Part shown: positions 41,161 through 52,985 of the stretch, piece after piece | Numbering within the stretch: position 1 is the stretch's first letter | How the letters are laid out: the number at the start of each line of letters is the position of its first letter | Source: Poa pratensis | Lineage: Eukaryota; Streptophyta; Magnoliopsida; Poales; Poaceae | Length of the DNA: 64,000 nt | Assembly (NCBI GenBank): GCA_947311845.1 | Contig: CAMZMU010000096.1 | Coordinates: 17,523,833-17,587,832, forward strand | Reading direction: 5' to 3' | The notes under the pieces: generated by a model | Databases searched by the model: none | What the model saw: the letters and a program-made list of their open reading frames with translations, nothing else | What the model was told of the DNA's origin: nothing | Made by a program: the position numbers and the translations under genes

Positions 41161-42567
41161 ATAAAGGCCATACGCCAAATTCCAAGAACTCCAGGTGGGA
41201 GTCGAGACCGTGCCCTAGTCGACGCACCTCGGGAAGAGCATAATCACAGTGGTCATCGCCACCACTCGAAGGAAAGAAGTGGCTCGCGAAGGCGCAGGTC
41301 CAGGAGCAGGTCACGCAGATCTTACAGCAGCGACTCATACTCTGATCAAGAGCCTGAGCCACATGGAGCTCTGTGCTTCACTCGACGCGTCCGCGAGACA
41401 CGGATGCCCAAAGGGTTCAAACTCACTTCTGAACAGCCCAAGTACACGGGTCGACAGGAACCTTCCGGGTGGCTGGAAGATTACAGGCTGGCTGTCGCGT
41501 GCCAGCGAGGCACAAACACCACAGCCATGCAATACATACGACTCATGCTCGAAGGCACAGCCCGCGACTGGCTCAAGGCCCTACCTCCATCAACATACGA
41601 CTCGTGGGATCACTTCCGCAGGGATTTCGTCAAAAACTTCGAGCCTCTATGTGAGCGCCCGAAAACATTCGAGGAGCTGCGGGCCTGCGTTCAACGATCA
41701 GACGAAACGTTGAGGTCATACATCAGACGATGGACTGAGATACGTAACTCAGTTGGAGTAGTTTCAGAAGATATGGCCATGGATGCTTTCGTCATGGGCC
41801 TCGCCAGGCGAGACTTCAAAGAAGCACTTGGCCGCCAAAAGCCAAAATCTGTAGCTCACCTCTTGCAGATCGCGACTGAGTGGGCAGATGGAGAAGATAT
41901 GGCACGCACCACACGCGGGTCCTCACCCCGTGACAAACATGAGAATAGCAGTCGAAGCCACAGAGACTCGTACAGAGACGACCGAAGGCGCAAACGTTCA
42001 AAACGTCACTACGACGATGACAGACCCGAATTCATGGCGGCTGGGTTCTCCACACCCCGCAATGACCAGGACAGAAGCGACCGACGGTCGGAAGATCGGC
42101 GAGACAGTCGAGATGATCGTCGAGACTGCCAACCACGGCCAACGCAGTGATAGCTACAAGAGAAAGGACTGGCGCAAGTCACGGGCACAATCTGAGCGAT
42201 CATTCGAAGAAAAGATGGACGCTGATTGCAGATTCCACCTGTACAAGGGGGACGACGGAAAACTGCGATCCAATCACTCGATGAGAAACTGCAGGGAGTT
42301 CGACCAAATGGCGACTGATTACGTAAATCGCAGAAAGGCAGCAGCCGCACAAGCACCTGCACCCGTGCCTCAGCCAAACAACGTGCCTGTTCTGATGGCA
42401 CCACCTCCACCACCACAGCCTGCCCCAGGCGGAAATCTCGCGGGTGCCATACAGCCCGTGCCTCGGGTGGACGAACCACAGTACCCTCCGCCCCAAGGGC
42501 AGATGTACATGATACAGAAAGGTCGACCTTCCAACAGGGAGCAAAAACTTCGCACTCGACAGTAAAC

Positions 42568-45500
42568 ATGGCGGTCATGTCACCTCCTGCGGTAACAGAA
42601 TACTTGAAGGGATCCGACTACAATAAGCTTCAGCAAAGAGGACCACCCTCCATCGGTTGTTCGACCAGGGCACTCTGCTCTGGTACTCGACGCGCAAATT
42701 GGAGGCTACGCCATGTCCAAGGTCTTCATGGATGGTGGGAGCGGCATAAACATCATCTTCGCAGATACGCTCCGCAAAATGAACAGGTCAGTCGAAAACC
42801 TGCCAAGATCTTCAAATACCTTCCACGGTATCGTTCCAGGGAAAGCAATAAGCCCAGAGGCACCATACAACTCGACGTGACGTTCGGGGACAAGCACCAC
42901 TTCAGGACAGAGTCGATTGAGTTCGAAGTGGTCGACTGGAAGTCACAATACCATGCTATACTTGGACGCCCGACGTTCGCTCGATTCATGGCGGTGCCAC
43001 ATTACGCATACCTCCAGCTGAAGATGCCTGGACCAAAAGGAGTAATCACAGTCAAGGGGAACTTCCAAAAGTCTGACTCTTGCGACCGAGAATTCAGCAA
43101 AATCTCTGAGATGTTTGGCATGGAAGCAACACTCGCTGATCTAGCGGTCTCCAACGATCGAACACTTATGCCAGAGCACAAAAAGGTGGCAGTCGACAGA
43201 GCATTCAGTGCCACCAACGACACAAGATCGCATCAGGTGCACCCGACTGACCCGACCAAGACAGTCAATGTCTCGTCGAGTCTGCCTATCGCATAGGAAA
43301 GCGCGCTCGTCGAATTCCTCCGTGAGAACTGGGATATATTTGCATGGTGTCCAGCAGACATGCCAGGTATTCCCAGGGAATTCGCCGAGCACTCTCTCCA
43401 GCTACTTCCAGGTGCTAAACCAGTCAAACAAACAATGCGCCGCATATCCGGCCCAAAAAGAACTGCAGTCGAAGCCGAAGTCGACAGGCTACTCGCAGCA
43501 GGATTCATCAGAGAGATCAAGAAATCACAATGGGTGGCCAACCCCGTACTCGTAGAGAAGAAGCACACAGACATCCTTCGGATGTGCGTAGATTTTACAG
43601 CACTCAATAAGTGTTGTCCAAAGGATCACTTTCCACTACCTCGAATCGACCAGATCGTCGACTCCACCGCCGGGTGCGCTCGCTTGTCCTTCCTGGATGC
43701 TTACTCGGGTTACCACCAGATAAGGATGAAGGAAGAGGATGAAGAGAAAACGGCGTTCATAACCCCACTCGGGGTCTACTGCTACACCACAATGCCTTTC
43801 GGGCTCAAGAACGCAGGCGCAACCTATCAGCGCATGATGCAAGATTGCCTCAAGAAGCAGATTGGGCGAAACGTCCAGGTCTATGTAGATGACATCGTCA
43901 TCACCACAAGAGAGGAAAACACACTACTCGATGACTTGCGAGAGACATTCGCAAACCTCAAACGCTTCCACATCAAGCTCAACCCGAAGAAGTGCACGTT
44001 CGGCGTGCCAGCCGGGCAACTCCTCGGGTATCTAGTCTCAGCTCGAGGAATCGAGGCGGACCCGGAGAAAATACAGGCCATCTTGACGATGCAAAGGCCT
44101 TCAAAGCTCCACGACGTGCAAAAGTTGGCGGGTAGAGTAGCAGCACTCAGTCGATTCATCAGCAAGCTAGGCGAAAAAGCACTCCCGTTCTATCGACTGA
44201 TGAAGAAGGCAGATAAATTCGAGTGGACGCCAGAAGCCGAAGCAGCCTTCACGGACCTCAAGCGAGTCCTCACAAGCCCTCCAATCCTCGTAGCACCAAG
44301 GGAACGCGAGCCACTATACCTATATGTCTCTGCAACTAACAGGGTGGTGAGCACTGTTCTAGTGGTCGAACGCAGAGAGGAGGGACACGCCCAAAGCATA
44401 CAACGTCCAGTCTATTACTTGAGTGAAGTGCTCTCCACATCAAAGCAGCGGTACCCGCACTATCAGAAGCTGGCATACGCCGTGTTCATGTCCTCAAGGA
44501 AGCTGACGCATTACTTCTCCGAGCACCCGATCACTGTAATCAGCACTTCAGGGATCGGGGACATCCTCACAAACCCCAATGCAACTGGGCGAGTAGCAAA
44601 ATGGCTCATCGAGCTAGCACCAAGAGACATCAAGTATGATTACCCGAAGGCCATCAAAGCACAAGTTTTACCCGACTTCCACACCGAGTGGATTGAAGCT
44701 CAGCTCCCAGGAGCACCAGATGTGTCCAATTCCTGGACTATGTACTTTGATGGCTCGAAGAAAAACGAAGGCGCAGGCGCAGGTGTCATCCTCATATCAC
44801 CAAAAGGCGACAAGCTCCGCTACATCCTGCAAATGGGATTCGAGTTCCCATCCAATAACGAAGCAGAATATGAGGCTCTGATCCATGGCATGAGGATGGC
44901 TAAAGCACTCGGGTGCACTCGACTGATGATCTACGGCGACTCGAATCTGGTGGTGCAGCAAACAATGAAGGCTTGTGACGCAATCGCAGATAACATGATC
45001 GCCTACCGTGACCTGTACAACATCATGGAGGGCAGCTTCGAAGGCTGCGAGTTGCGGCACATAGGGCGTGAGAGCAATGAAGAAGCAGATAAGTTAGCCA
45101 ACATTGGTGCGACCAAAGCACCAGTGCCACCTGGTGTCTTCTTCGAGCGCATCGAGCACAGATCAATCAAAAAGAAGCGGGCAACTCCTGCATCAGCCGC
45201 ACCAGCCAAGAGCAAAACACCTAGCACAGAGGACCCACCAGTCGAGGTACTCCTCATCGAGCCAACTTGGACTCAACCCTTCCTCGCATACATACTCCGC
45301 GGCGAGGTACCCGAAGACTTCACAGAGTCAAGACGCGTCACTCGACGATCTAAAGCATACACTGTCATCAACGGTGAACTTTACAAACGCAGCATATCAG
45401 GTATGTTCCAGCGTTGCATAGCATTTGAAGATGGCCAAGCCATCCTTCGTGATATTCATGCAGGTACTTGCGGGCATCACGCCAGCAGTCGATCACTCGT

Positions 45501-46501
45501 AGCCAAAGCCTTTCGCGCAGGCTTCTACTGGCCCACAGCACTCAAAGACGCGGAGGACATAGTCAAAAGGTGCATCGGCTGCCAAAAATTCGCCACAAAG
45601 CCGCACGCACCCGCATCGGCGTTGAAGACAATACCATTGGCCTGGCCTTCGCCCAGTGGGGGCTCGATATGGTTGGGCCACTCAAAAAATCCTCCCATGG
45701 AGGGCATACTCACCTTCTGGTGGCGGTCGACAAGTTCACCAAGTGGATTGAAGCAGTACCCATCACAAGTTCGACTGCCACTACAGCAGTCAATTTCATA
45801 AAATCCATCATATACCGCTTTGGTGTGCCAAATAGCATCATCACTGACAACGGTACAAACTTCACGGCTGAGGAATTCAAATCCTTCTGCAAAGAGCAAG
45901 ATATCACGCTCAATTATGCATCTGTGGCGCACCCGCAATCAAACGGCCAAGTCGAAAAGGCCAATGGGCTTGTGACAAGTGGAATCAAGAAGCGCCTCCT
46001 GGTGCCACTCAAAAGGGCTGCGGGTGCTTGGGTAGAAGAGCTCCCGTCTGTGCTATGGAGCCTACGCACAACACCCAACGCCTCAACGCAATTCACTCCA
46101 TTCTTCATGGTCTACGGCGCAGAGGCAATCCTGCCATCAGACGTAAGGTTCAACGCACCAAGGGTCGAAGCATACAATGAAGAAGATGCAGATGAAGCAC
46201 TCGAAGATGCAGTCGACTTGCTTGAAGAAGCACGCAACACGGCGCTAGCACGCACAGCTGTCTACCAGCAAGATCTACGCAACTACCACAGCCGTCGACT
46301 GCGTACCAGGTCCTTCGAGGTGGGTGACTTGGTACTTCGACTGAAGCAAAAGAAGGTGCATAAACTTGCTTCTCCATGGGAAGGACCCTTCATCATCACG
46401 AGGTCATAGGTGGTGGAGCATACAGACTGAAGCATGCGAAGACCGGCGAACTCTCCCACAATCCTTGGAACGTTGCGCAGCTGCGCCGTTTCTATGCTTA
46501 G
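42568..46501 (+). pseudogene. pol of Tat element, frameshifted
   Basis: Order: aspartic protease (MDGGSGINI near 42730, in a frame shifted from its neighbours). Reverse transcriptase (KAGATYQRMM-type fold here GLKNAGATYQRMM, catalytic YVDD in QVYVDDIVIT near 43885). Standard RNase H/connection (EPLYLYVSATNRVVSTVLVV). Archaeal-type second RNase H (SWTMYFDGSKKNEGAGAGVI, YGDSNLVVQQTMKACDAIAD, ESNEEADKLANIGATK). Integrase (HHASSRSLVAKAFRAGFYWP, RCIGCQKFA; DDE core DMVGPLKKS, IITDNGTNFTAEEF, SNGQVEKANGLV). Disruptions: TAG at 43294-43296, a 1-bp loss near 45648 inside the integrase, and another near 46405. The long open part 43360-45801 still spans RT through the second RNase H. The terminal AQLRRFYA ends at 46501. 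Confidence 0.92.
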
Positions 46502-46719
46502 ATTGCTCAGTCGCATAATGTAATAGGCTCATATGTCGGATGGCTGCAGGTTTCAGACGCGCTCTTTTCCTTACCAGGGTACCTAAGGGGACTGGAAGGT
46601 TTTTAATGAGGCGGCCTGCAGCCTAACATTCATAAATGGAATATAGTCAATAAATTCCTCATACTTTTCTGCTTACTACTCGCATAACTTATCAGCACAA
46701 ACTTAGCCTCACCCGTATG

Positions 46720-47055
46720 CTCGGGGGCTGAGCTACCTCATAACATAAAGCTTTCGCTCCTTCAAACATAATACTCCAGCCACACTCGAATACTCGGGGG
46801 CTGGATCATAAACACTAAACACAAAGGAAAAAGTTGCTCAACCCCAATCAATCACTCGGGGGCTGAGCCTGCAGGCATAAGTTGAAGCTTCAACTCTCAT
46901 AAAATTCATAGCCCACTCGAGCACTCGGGGGCTGTGCAATTCATGATCTATATTAAGTAATTTTCATAAACCCCACTCAATACACTCGGGGGCTGCATAC
47001 ATACACATAAACAAATAAGCACTACGTACAAGTGGCAAATTTACACTCGGGGGCT
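46720..47055 (+). repeat. Six reiterated PPT-like motifs ctcgggggct
   Basis: ctcgggggct occurs at 46720, 46793, 46855, 46924, 46985 and 47046, spaced 61-73 bp. The same motif recurs at 51471 and 51601, and forms the genuine polypurine tract at 52217-52226 next to the 3' LTR. The intervening DNA is not otherwise conserved. Confidence 0.9.
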
Positions 47056-47075
47056 GTTCCCTATACATAAATACC

Positions 47076-47894
47076 CTAATCTTCCGGTTCATCCTTTGCT
47101 GGAAGAACAGGGCCCATAAGTTGCGCTTGATAGCAATCAACCAATGTCCTCGCATGATCGAATGTATCGTCAAGATTCGACTGGGACAAGGACGATCCAG
47201 GCGCGGGTGGACGTAGCTGCAAATTTGGACGTTGACTTCGGAGATATGCCATGGTTGCGTTGGCGCCATCCACAAGCTTCTGGGTGATAAAGCCTCGAAT
47301 GGAACCTGTTGACCGGAAGAGCTCGAGTAACGCATGGATTCCTTGAGGTTGCGGCCCAGCTGGAAAAAGCATCTGGTTGATTCGACTGAAGGCCGACCTG
47401 CATAACTCAAGCAGCATAGTGCTCCGCCACACCCGATCCTGCAGAGTCGCGAGTATGCGTGCTCGGTGCTTGTCCAATCGAAAGTGCTGGCGGCCAGTCG
47501 TGGGTTCGTCAGTTGCCATGCTCAACTGCTCATCCACGCGAGCCTGCTCCGCCTGGAAATCTTGAACAAAACCTGCAACAACACAAGTTGGGTGAACAAA
47601 AAAGAACAGGCGTGAACTCATAAGATCAAGGCAGTCATGCTTACACTCGAGCTGTCTGTTCACGATCTCCATCTCGCCAAGCACATACTCCTCCCGTTGG
47701 GTGGGTAAAGCAGGCCTTGCCCTCATCCTTTCCAGCTCACTTCGGGCACTCGCCAGCTCTTGCTCCTGTTTCGCGAGTCGAGCCTTCATATAACGTATTA
47801 CTGCGGCATCATTTGCCGCCTGAGCTCGAGATCGAGTAGGGGCATGATGCCGCGACGAACTGGATGAAGTGGCGGCTGGCCGTTTCTGTTCCAA
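47076..47894 (-). pseudogene. Antisense gene B of Tat element (coiled-coil protein, two exons)
   Basis: Lies on the strand opposite to gag-pol, in the pol to 3' LTR spacer. Exon 1, 47894-47645: MEQKRPAATSSSSSRHHAPT, then a coiled coil MKARLAKQEQELASARSELE. A GTAAGC donor and GCAG acceptor bound an intron of ~72 bp. Exon 2, 47572-47076, has AEQARVDEQLSMATDEPTTG, ILATLQDRVWRSTMLLELC and a C-terminal acidic DEPED, with a stop at 47076. Reading continues open across both exons and also through the intron, so splicing is an inference from the splice signals. No known enzymatic domain; may still be intact. Function unknown. Confidence 0.6.
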
Positions 47895-48065
47895 GCATCA
47901 TAAAAGTTTCATAAGAAACTCATCACAAAGCTTAGGCGAGTAACAACACGCAGCTTTACAAGCAGAATCATAACAAGGAACATAAATTCATACAAAGGTA
48001 GCAAAAGCACATGCATACTCGCATGGTCATAAGTTTAATTACAAGACATCAAAGGCGCGGCTGCC

Positions 48066-50806
48066 CTACTTCTCAGACATTGACTCTGACCTAGCCCTAC
48101 TCGCACGAGCGGCGACCTCTGCTGCCCGGCGCTCCATGGTGGCCATAAAAGTTTCAGCCAACTTTGCGGCTGGCTCGTTCAAATGCTTTAGGGACACCAG
48201 TTTCCCGCCAGGCTTACGAGGGAAAGCAGACAGAGCGGCTTCGAAGTCACCCTCTATCCCATGACCTAAAAGGAGTTTGAGGGTGGTCTCTGAGCCGCGT
48301 ACCGTCAAAGTGCGAGCAAAGTTCGCCATAGTCGAAGTTCCCGGGCCCAGGACGTCTGCGAAGCCATCCACAGTCGAAGGAGGTTGGCTGGATGGGAACA
48401 CATCCTTGAACACGGCGCCGAGCGTGCTCGTAGATTTGGCGAGTGCGTCCTTGGCTTGGGTAGAGACGACATCCAGGTCGCCGATTGCGCGGTCAAGGGA
48501 CAAATCGACACTCGGTTGGTCTACAGGTGCCGATGCCCAACAGCTCCTTCAAAAAAGCAGAAGTAACAGAAATGTTACATACTATTCAGTGGCAAAAAGA
48601 AGTAGGCAAAAAGTGAAAGGTTCAACTCACCGCCTACGTCTCGGGTGAGGCTCGCCAGGCGCTCAGCATAATTCTTCTCGCGCAAAGCGGCGGAGTCCTT
48701 GGCATCATCCAAGGCCTTCTTCGACTCCGCGCGCTCCTTGGCGAGTGCCTCTTCTAGCTCTTTAACCCGAGATTCAGCGGTTGCCTTGTCACCTGAGATA
48801 GATGGACAGATGTCATTCACAATCGACAAGGCAAAGACATACAGAAACCCAAGACACTTACGGGTGAGCTGCTCCATAACAGCGCGCAGATTATCCCTCT
48901 CCTGTTCAACCTGGACAAATGCTTTACCTGATTCCACCAGGTTGAGGTAGAAGGGCTGCACGCACACGAAACCAACATAAGCTATACACAAATAGGTCCA
49001 GAAGGAAGACTCGACAAAAAGACACTTACGTGTTCAACCCAAGGCGCAGGCTTGGCAGCAGAAGTTCCAATTTGCGGAGTCGATGTACTCGCAATATTGG
49101 CAGCCTCAATGGAAGTGGTCGTGGCTATTGTTTTCACAACCTCAGCCGCAACAGGAGAGGCTTCAGGCTGATCTGGAGTCGAGGCTCTCACGGTTGGAGG
49201 AGTTGGAGGTCGCACAGTCTCGGCACTACAAGTGACCGAAAGGCATACAACATAAGCAAAAGTACTAACTCCAAAAAAATTTAGTACAAAAAGGAGCAAA
49301 CCTGTGCTCTTCTTCATCCTCAGTGTCGAGCTCGTCAAAGTTTGGGCCTCCAAAAGGTAGCTGCCCACCCGACTGAGGAGGAGGAGGAGCCGAGCTCAAA
49401 GGACTCACGTCCAAGGGAGCAGCTGTGGTCGTAGGAGACGGACCTGAGTTTCCATCATCCCTCACATCCGATTCCCTCGCGGGTGAGCTCGTGGAAGAAG
49501 ACATAACTTGGGCTGCCCGACGGCGCTTGCGAGCAGGAACCTCGCTAACATCCTCAGTCGCGGCAGGCTCCTTGCCCTGTGCTTCCTCTACCTCTTCCTC
49601 TTCAACCTCTTCTGTGGAGATGTAGTAGCCGAAGGAAGAGGCGATTCATCCCTCCCTTCGCTTCTACTGTCACCTCTGTTTCAGGTTGGGCCATCTTCAG
49701 GAAGAGGAGGAAGGGTTGAGGTAGTCGAGTGGCCCTGCATACAAATACAACAGTCGAATGTCAAAGATGCATAGCAGAATAACAAGACAAGAGATCATAA
49801 AATCGATAGATTCACTAACCTCTGGCAAAGGCTTTTCAGCCCCATAAGGATCGACTGGGCAGTCGACGTTGCAGGGCTCGCTTTGTTTTGTACTGGTGAT
49901 GGACCGCACATGTGCCACCAGTTCACTCCTGGACAGCTCCTCCTTGCTCATTCGGGTGGCGTCGAGGCACCTTCGTACTCCCACATTGGGTGGGCACGAG
50001 CGCGTAGCGGCCACACCCGCATCTTCACAAAGGTGGCAATCAGATGCACACCCGTGATGCTGTTGAGCAGCCCTCCAATTGTCTCCAGCAAAGGCGCTGC
50101 TTCTGCCATTTCTTCAGTCGACAGATCATGGTCCCAGGCTTTGTCCTAGCTGCTATACCAGCAGTCGAAAATGCTGGGGCCCATCCTGGTCGACTCGCAC
50201 ATAGAACCACCTCTTCCTCCACCCCTGCGCCGAGTCGACTGGCTTCAGGGCGAAGTATCGGGTGTCGCTGCGCACTTGGATCTGCAGGCCTCCGACTGGA
50301 TAGGTTCGGCCGCCTCGGTTGTTTGGCCGGACCATGAAGATGGACTTCCATAATGCCCAACTCGGAGCAACACCCAAAAAACACTCGCACAGCGTGATGA
50401 AACACGCAATGTGCAGAATACCGTTCGGGGTGAGATCATGGATCTGCACCCCGTAGGCAAAAAGCAAACCTCGCACAAAATCATGGAGGGGGAGCGAGAA
50501 ACCCCTAGGCAAAAACTCCGCGAAACAGACGCGCTCGTTAGCGCGAGGCTCGGGAAGTACCTCCTTGGGCGAAGGTGCGCGGACGAAGAGCTGGTCGGAA
50601 GGTGGCAGCAATCCTTCCTCGCGCAGCTTGTCCAGCTGCGCCTCCTTCAGGGTGGATTTCATCCAATCCCCATTGGTCTTCTTGAGGTCGACGGCGGCCG
50701 CAGATGTGCTAGCCGCAGTCTTCTTCCCCTTCATCGCCGCCGCATCGGGCGCGGCGGCAGCAGTCGAGGCGGAGCGCTTGTTGCCCGCCACTTTCTTCAT
50801 TGTCAA
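48066..50806 (-). pseudogene. Antisense gene A of Tat element (Transposase_28-like, multi-exon, decayed)
   Basis: Starts at ATG 50806 with an Ala/Lys-rich N-terminus. It continues into the region typical of the 'putative gypsy type transposon' family (PF04195): FAEFLPRGFSLPLHDFVRGL, then QIHDLTPNGILHIACFITLC and FLGVAPSWALWKSIF. A second part (NSITGVHLIATFVKMRVWPL) follows after a stop and a frameshift near 50160-50000. Inferred exons: 50806-49820, 49734-49302, 49225-49030, 48955-48862, 48792-48631, 48546-48066, with GT donors (GTTAGT, GTTTGC, GTAAGT, GTAAGT, GTGAGT) and AG acceptors. The later exons encode a coiled coil (VKELEEALAKERAESKKALD) and the C-terminus ARASRARSESMSEK. Such antisense ORFs are known in Tat elements; their role is unknown. 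Confidence 0.65.
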
Positions 50807-51432
50807 CGAACAGGTGGGAGAGCGCGCAAAGCTTTAGCGCAGGAGCAATGGAGGCAGAGCGCGAGGAAGACGATGGAACAGGGGCGGCGCGCAGAGCAAA
50901 TGGCAGGTAAAAAACAAATGCCAGCGCCGTTCCCCTATTTACCACAAGTCAAAAGCAATCACAGCCATTCAGATCCAAATCGTGCGTTACGCACGCAATC
51001 TGACCGTACACGTGGCAAACGCGGAGGGCAACCGTCGCCGGCCACTCCGCCCACTACGCACGTAAAAAGAGGAGCCATCATCACGCTTGCGGAAAAAGTG
51101 GGCCCGTATAGTCAAATCAAGTCCAAACGGCACCGTCTTCGGTCAGCTCTGCACAAATGGGCCCACCTACGTGTCACGTCCCATCAATCGCAGCATAACG
51201 CACGCCACGCGTGTCAGAAATTGCAGTCGAAATAAACGTCATCCCTGACGTCATTGAGCATCTGTTCAGAAAAACAACGCATATTGGTCACTCGATTGCC
51301 TTGATTAGTTCGGGTGTGACAAAACTTCTTAAGGCAAAATTGGTCACTCGACCGTTCCTTCGACTAAGTCATATTACTCCCATCGGGAGTGTATTCAAAA
51401 AATTCTTCGACTGAAAATGTTTAAGACAATGA

Positions 51433-51650
51433 TTGAGATTATCCTCCATTTACAAGTAATACAGCATAATCTCGGGGGCTACTCCCATCGGGAGCACTGT
51501 CGTGCACCCGATAGAATTATGGCACAAATTTATTCGATTAACATATGCAGAGTAAGAGATTTTTGAGATTATCCTCCATTGCAAAGCAATAAAGCACAAT
51601 CTCGGGGGCTACTCCCATCGGGAGCGCTGTCGCGCACCCGATAGCATAAC
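51433..51650 (+). repeat. Two ~128-bp-spaced copies around the PPT-like motif
   Basis: ttgagattatcctccatt...aatctcgggggctactccca, then tcgggagcactgtcgtgcac and ccgatag, occurs at ~51433-51515 and again at ~51562-51644 with few differences. Each copy contains one ctcgggggct. Confidence 0.85.
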
Positions 51651-52216
51651 AGCAAATATCAGTCGACAAAGGATACGACTCGTCCAACAAAGTTCAGAAA
51701 ACATACTCGAAACATTCCCGAGTTGCGTCCGTCGCAAATATCTCGGATGCTGCACGCATAGTGCAAAGGTAAGACCCGCCGAACTTTCGAGCTGGGCTAA
51801 GGACCGTTCCAGCAACGTCAATCCTTATACTTTCCGTGTCAGCAGACATGATGAAAAATCCCGACGGACGCGTTGGGTAAAATTCAAAACTATACTGCAG
51901 ATCGACTCAGTAAGACCTCAAGCGGCCTAGTCGAATCTGACCAGTTTGTTCCAGATTCGAGTCCGGGGACTCGAGTTTGATTGAAAGCTAGTAAGGTTTT
52001 ACCCGAATGTGTAGTTAACCAGTCCCGATCCGTCGAGTGTACTGGGCCTGCTAAGCTATTATCACTTGATCATCATAAAACGCAGTCGATGAGATACTCG
52101 ACATAGCCAAACGTGTGCTATTCATACAGGAATTCCAAATTATATATACAGAATACAAAGCATATGACGTGCACTTACGAAAGAGTCCATGCCCGATTCT
52201 TCGAGTCAGCCAAGTA

Positions 52217-52228
52217 CTCGGGGGCTAC
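52217..52228 (+). other. Polypurine tract of Tat element
   Basis: ctcgggggctac immediately before the TGACATGGG start of the 3' LTR. Confidence 0.8.
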
Positions 52229-52722
52229 TGACATGGGTATACATCTCGGGTACCCTATCATGAGGGTACCTGGTGCACGTAACGACTAAGGCCCAATATC
52301 GAAGAGCCTACTCGAAGCCCAAGACAAGAGGCCCAAGATGATGGAGTACCCTCCAAGATTAGACATAGGCATAGTCGGTTTAGACTTTCCTTACGTGTAA
52401 ACTAGGTCGGTTACAAACTCCCGAGACCCAGCCTATTTAAAGGCTGGGAGGGGTACCGATCTGGGGCAAGCCATACTCGAACCACCAAAGCTCTTGCGAG
52501 ATTGTCATCTCGCCGGAGCCACCTTGTAACCTCGTAATCTCCAGCGATCAATAACAGACAAGCAGGAAGTAGGGTCTTTACCTCCACCCGAGGGGCCTGA
52601 ACCTGGGTAAATCTTTGCCTCTGCTTGTCAGCCGACGAAACTACCAGTACTACCACGTTCTCTTCCCATAATCTCAACCCTAGGTCCTTAACCATGGGAT
52701 TTGATGAGGGTACACCTCGTCA
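52229..52722 (+). repeat. 3' LTR of Tat element
   Basis: 494 bp, TGACATGGG...CCTCGTCA, followed by the TSD ttcgg at 52723-52727. Confidence 0.95.
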
Positions 52723-52727
52723 TTCGG

Positions 52728-52985
52728 TCTTTCATGTCTCTCAATTAAAAGAGCATGTTCCTGATCATACTCCGGTGTTCTCGGATTTGCCTACTACAGA
52801 TACAGTTCCTGAAGCTATTCTGGATCGGAAGATGGTAAAGCAAGGTAACTCTTCTTTGGTTCAGGTGTTGATCAAGTGGACATCGCATGCGGTGGGGGAA
52901 GCTACTTGGAGAACTACGACAACATCCGAGCAAGATATCCAGATGCACCAGCTTGGGGACAAGCTGGTATTCAAGGAGGGGAGAC
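52728..52985 (+). pseudogene. 3' end of outer Ty3 pol (chromodomain-like) and PPT
   Basis: Continues the pol frame left at 38079: FHVSQLKEHVPDH is the conserved segment after the integrase. Then VLIKWTSHAVGEATW and QDIQMHQLGDKLVFKEG match the chromodomain-like tail of Ty3 chromoviruses. The polypurine tract aaggaggggagac (52973-52985) follows. Removing the Tat element and one ttcgg restores an uninterrupted junction. Confidence 0.88.

Larger units (their letters stand above)
38546..42565 (+). pseudogene. gag of Tat element, interrupted by a solo LTR and a frameshift
   Basis: The frame opens at an ATG in the LTR end (38546) and runs to 39606. The product is an acidic, Ser/Thr/Asn-rich leader with an 11-residue repeat (GDSPIGSTNGN, NSPTASTNQ, GDSPAHSTNGN; DNA 38636-38760). 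It is cut by the solo LTR at 39607 and resumes at ~41163 with an RS-rich stretch (SKERSGSRRRRSRSRSRRS). The capsid core follows (YTGRQEPSGWLEDYRLAVAC, then DSWDHFRRDFVKNFEPLCER, ETLRSYIRRWTEIRNSVG), the retrotransposon gag domain of Tat elements. A frameshift near 42140 separates the final part (FHLYKGDDGKLRSNHSMRNC and a Pro-rich tail to 42565). Joining the two halves across the solo LTR shows they were one ORF. Confidence 0.85.
38080..52722 (+). mobile_element. Inner Ty3/gypsy retrotransposon, Tat lineage, TSD ttcgg
   Basis: 14.6 kb with LTRs 38080-38574 and 52229-52722 (TGACATGGG...CCTCGTCA) and 5-bp TSD ttcgg (38075-38079 and 52723-52727). The PBS attggcgccgtctgtgggaa follows the 5' LTR; polypurine ctcgggggcta precedes the 3' LTR. 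Tat hallmarks: a second RNase H domain of archaeal type after the normal one, a long spacer between pol and the 3' LTR, and antisense genes in that spacer. The LTRs differ by seven substitutions and one 1-bp indel, about 1.4%, so at a typical grass rate of 1.3e-8 per site per year the insertion would be roughly half a million years old (inference). Gag is interrupted by a solo LTR. Confidence 0.95.

Noticed and set aside
41249..41713. 154-codon ORF overlapping Tat gag
   Set aside because: It is the +1 shadow of gag, whose capsid core lies in the frame of 41404-42150.
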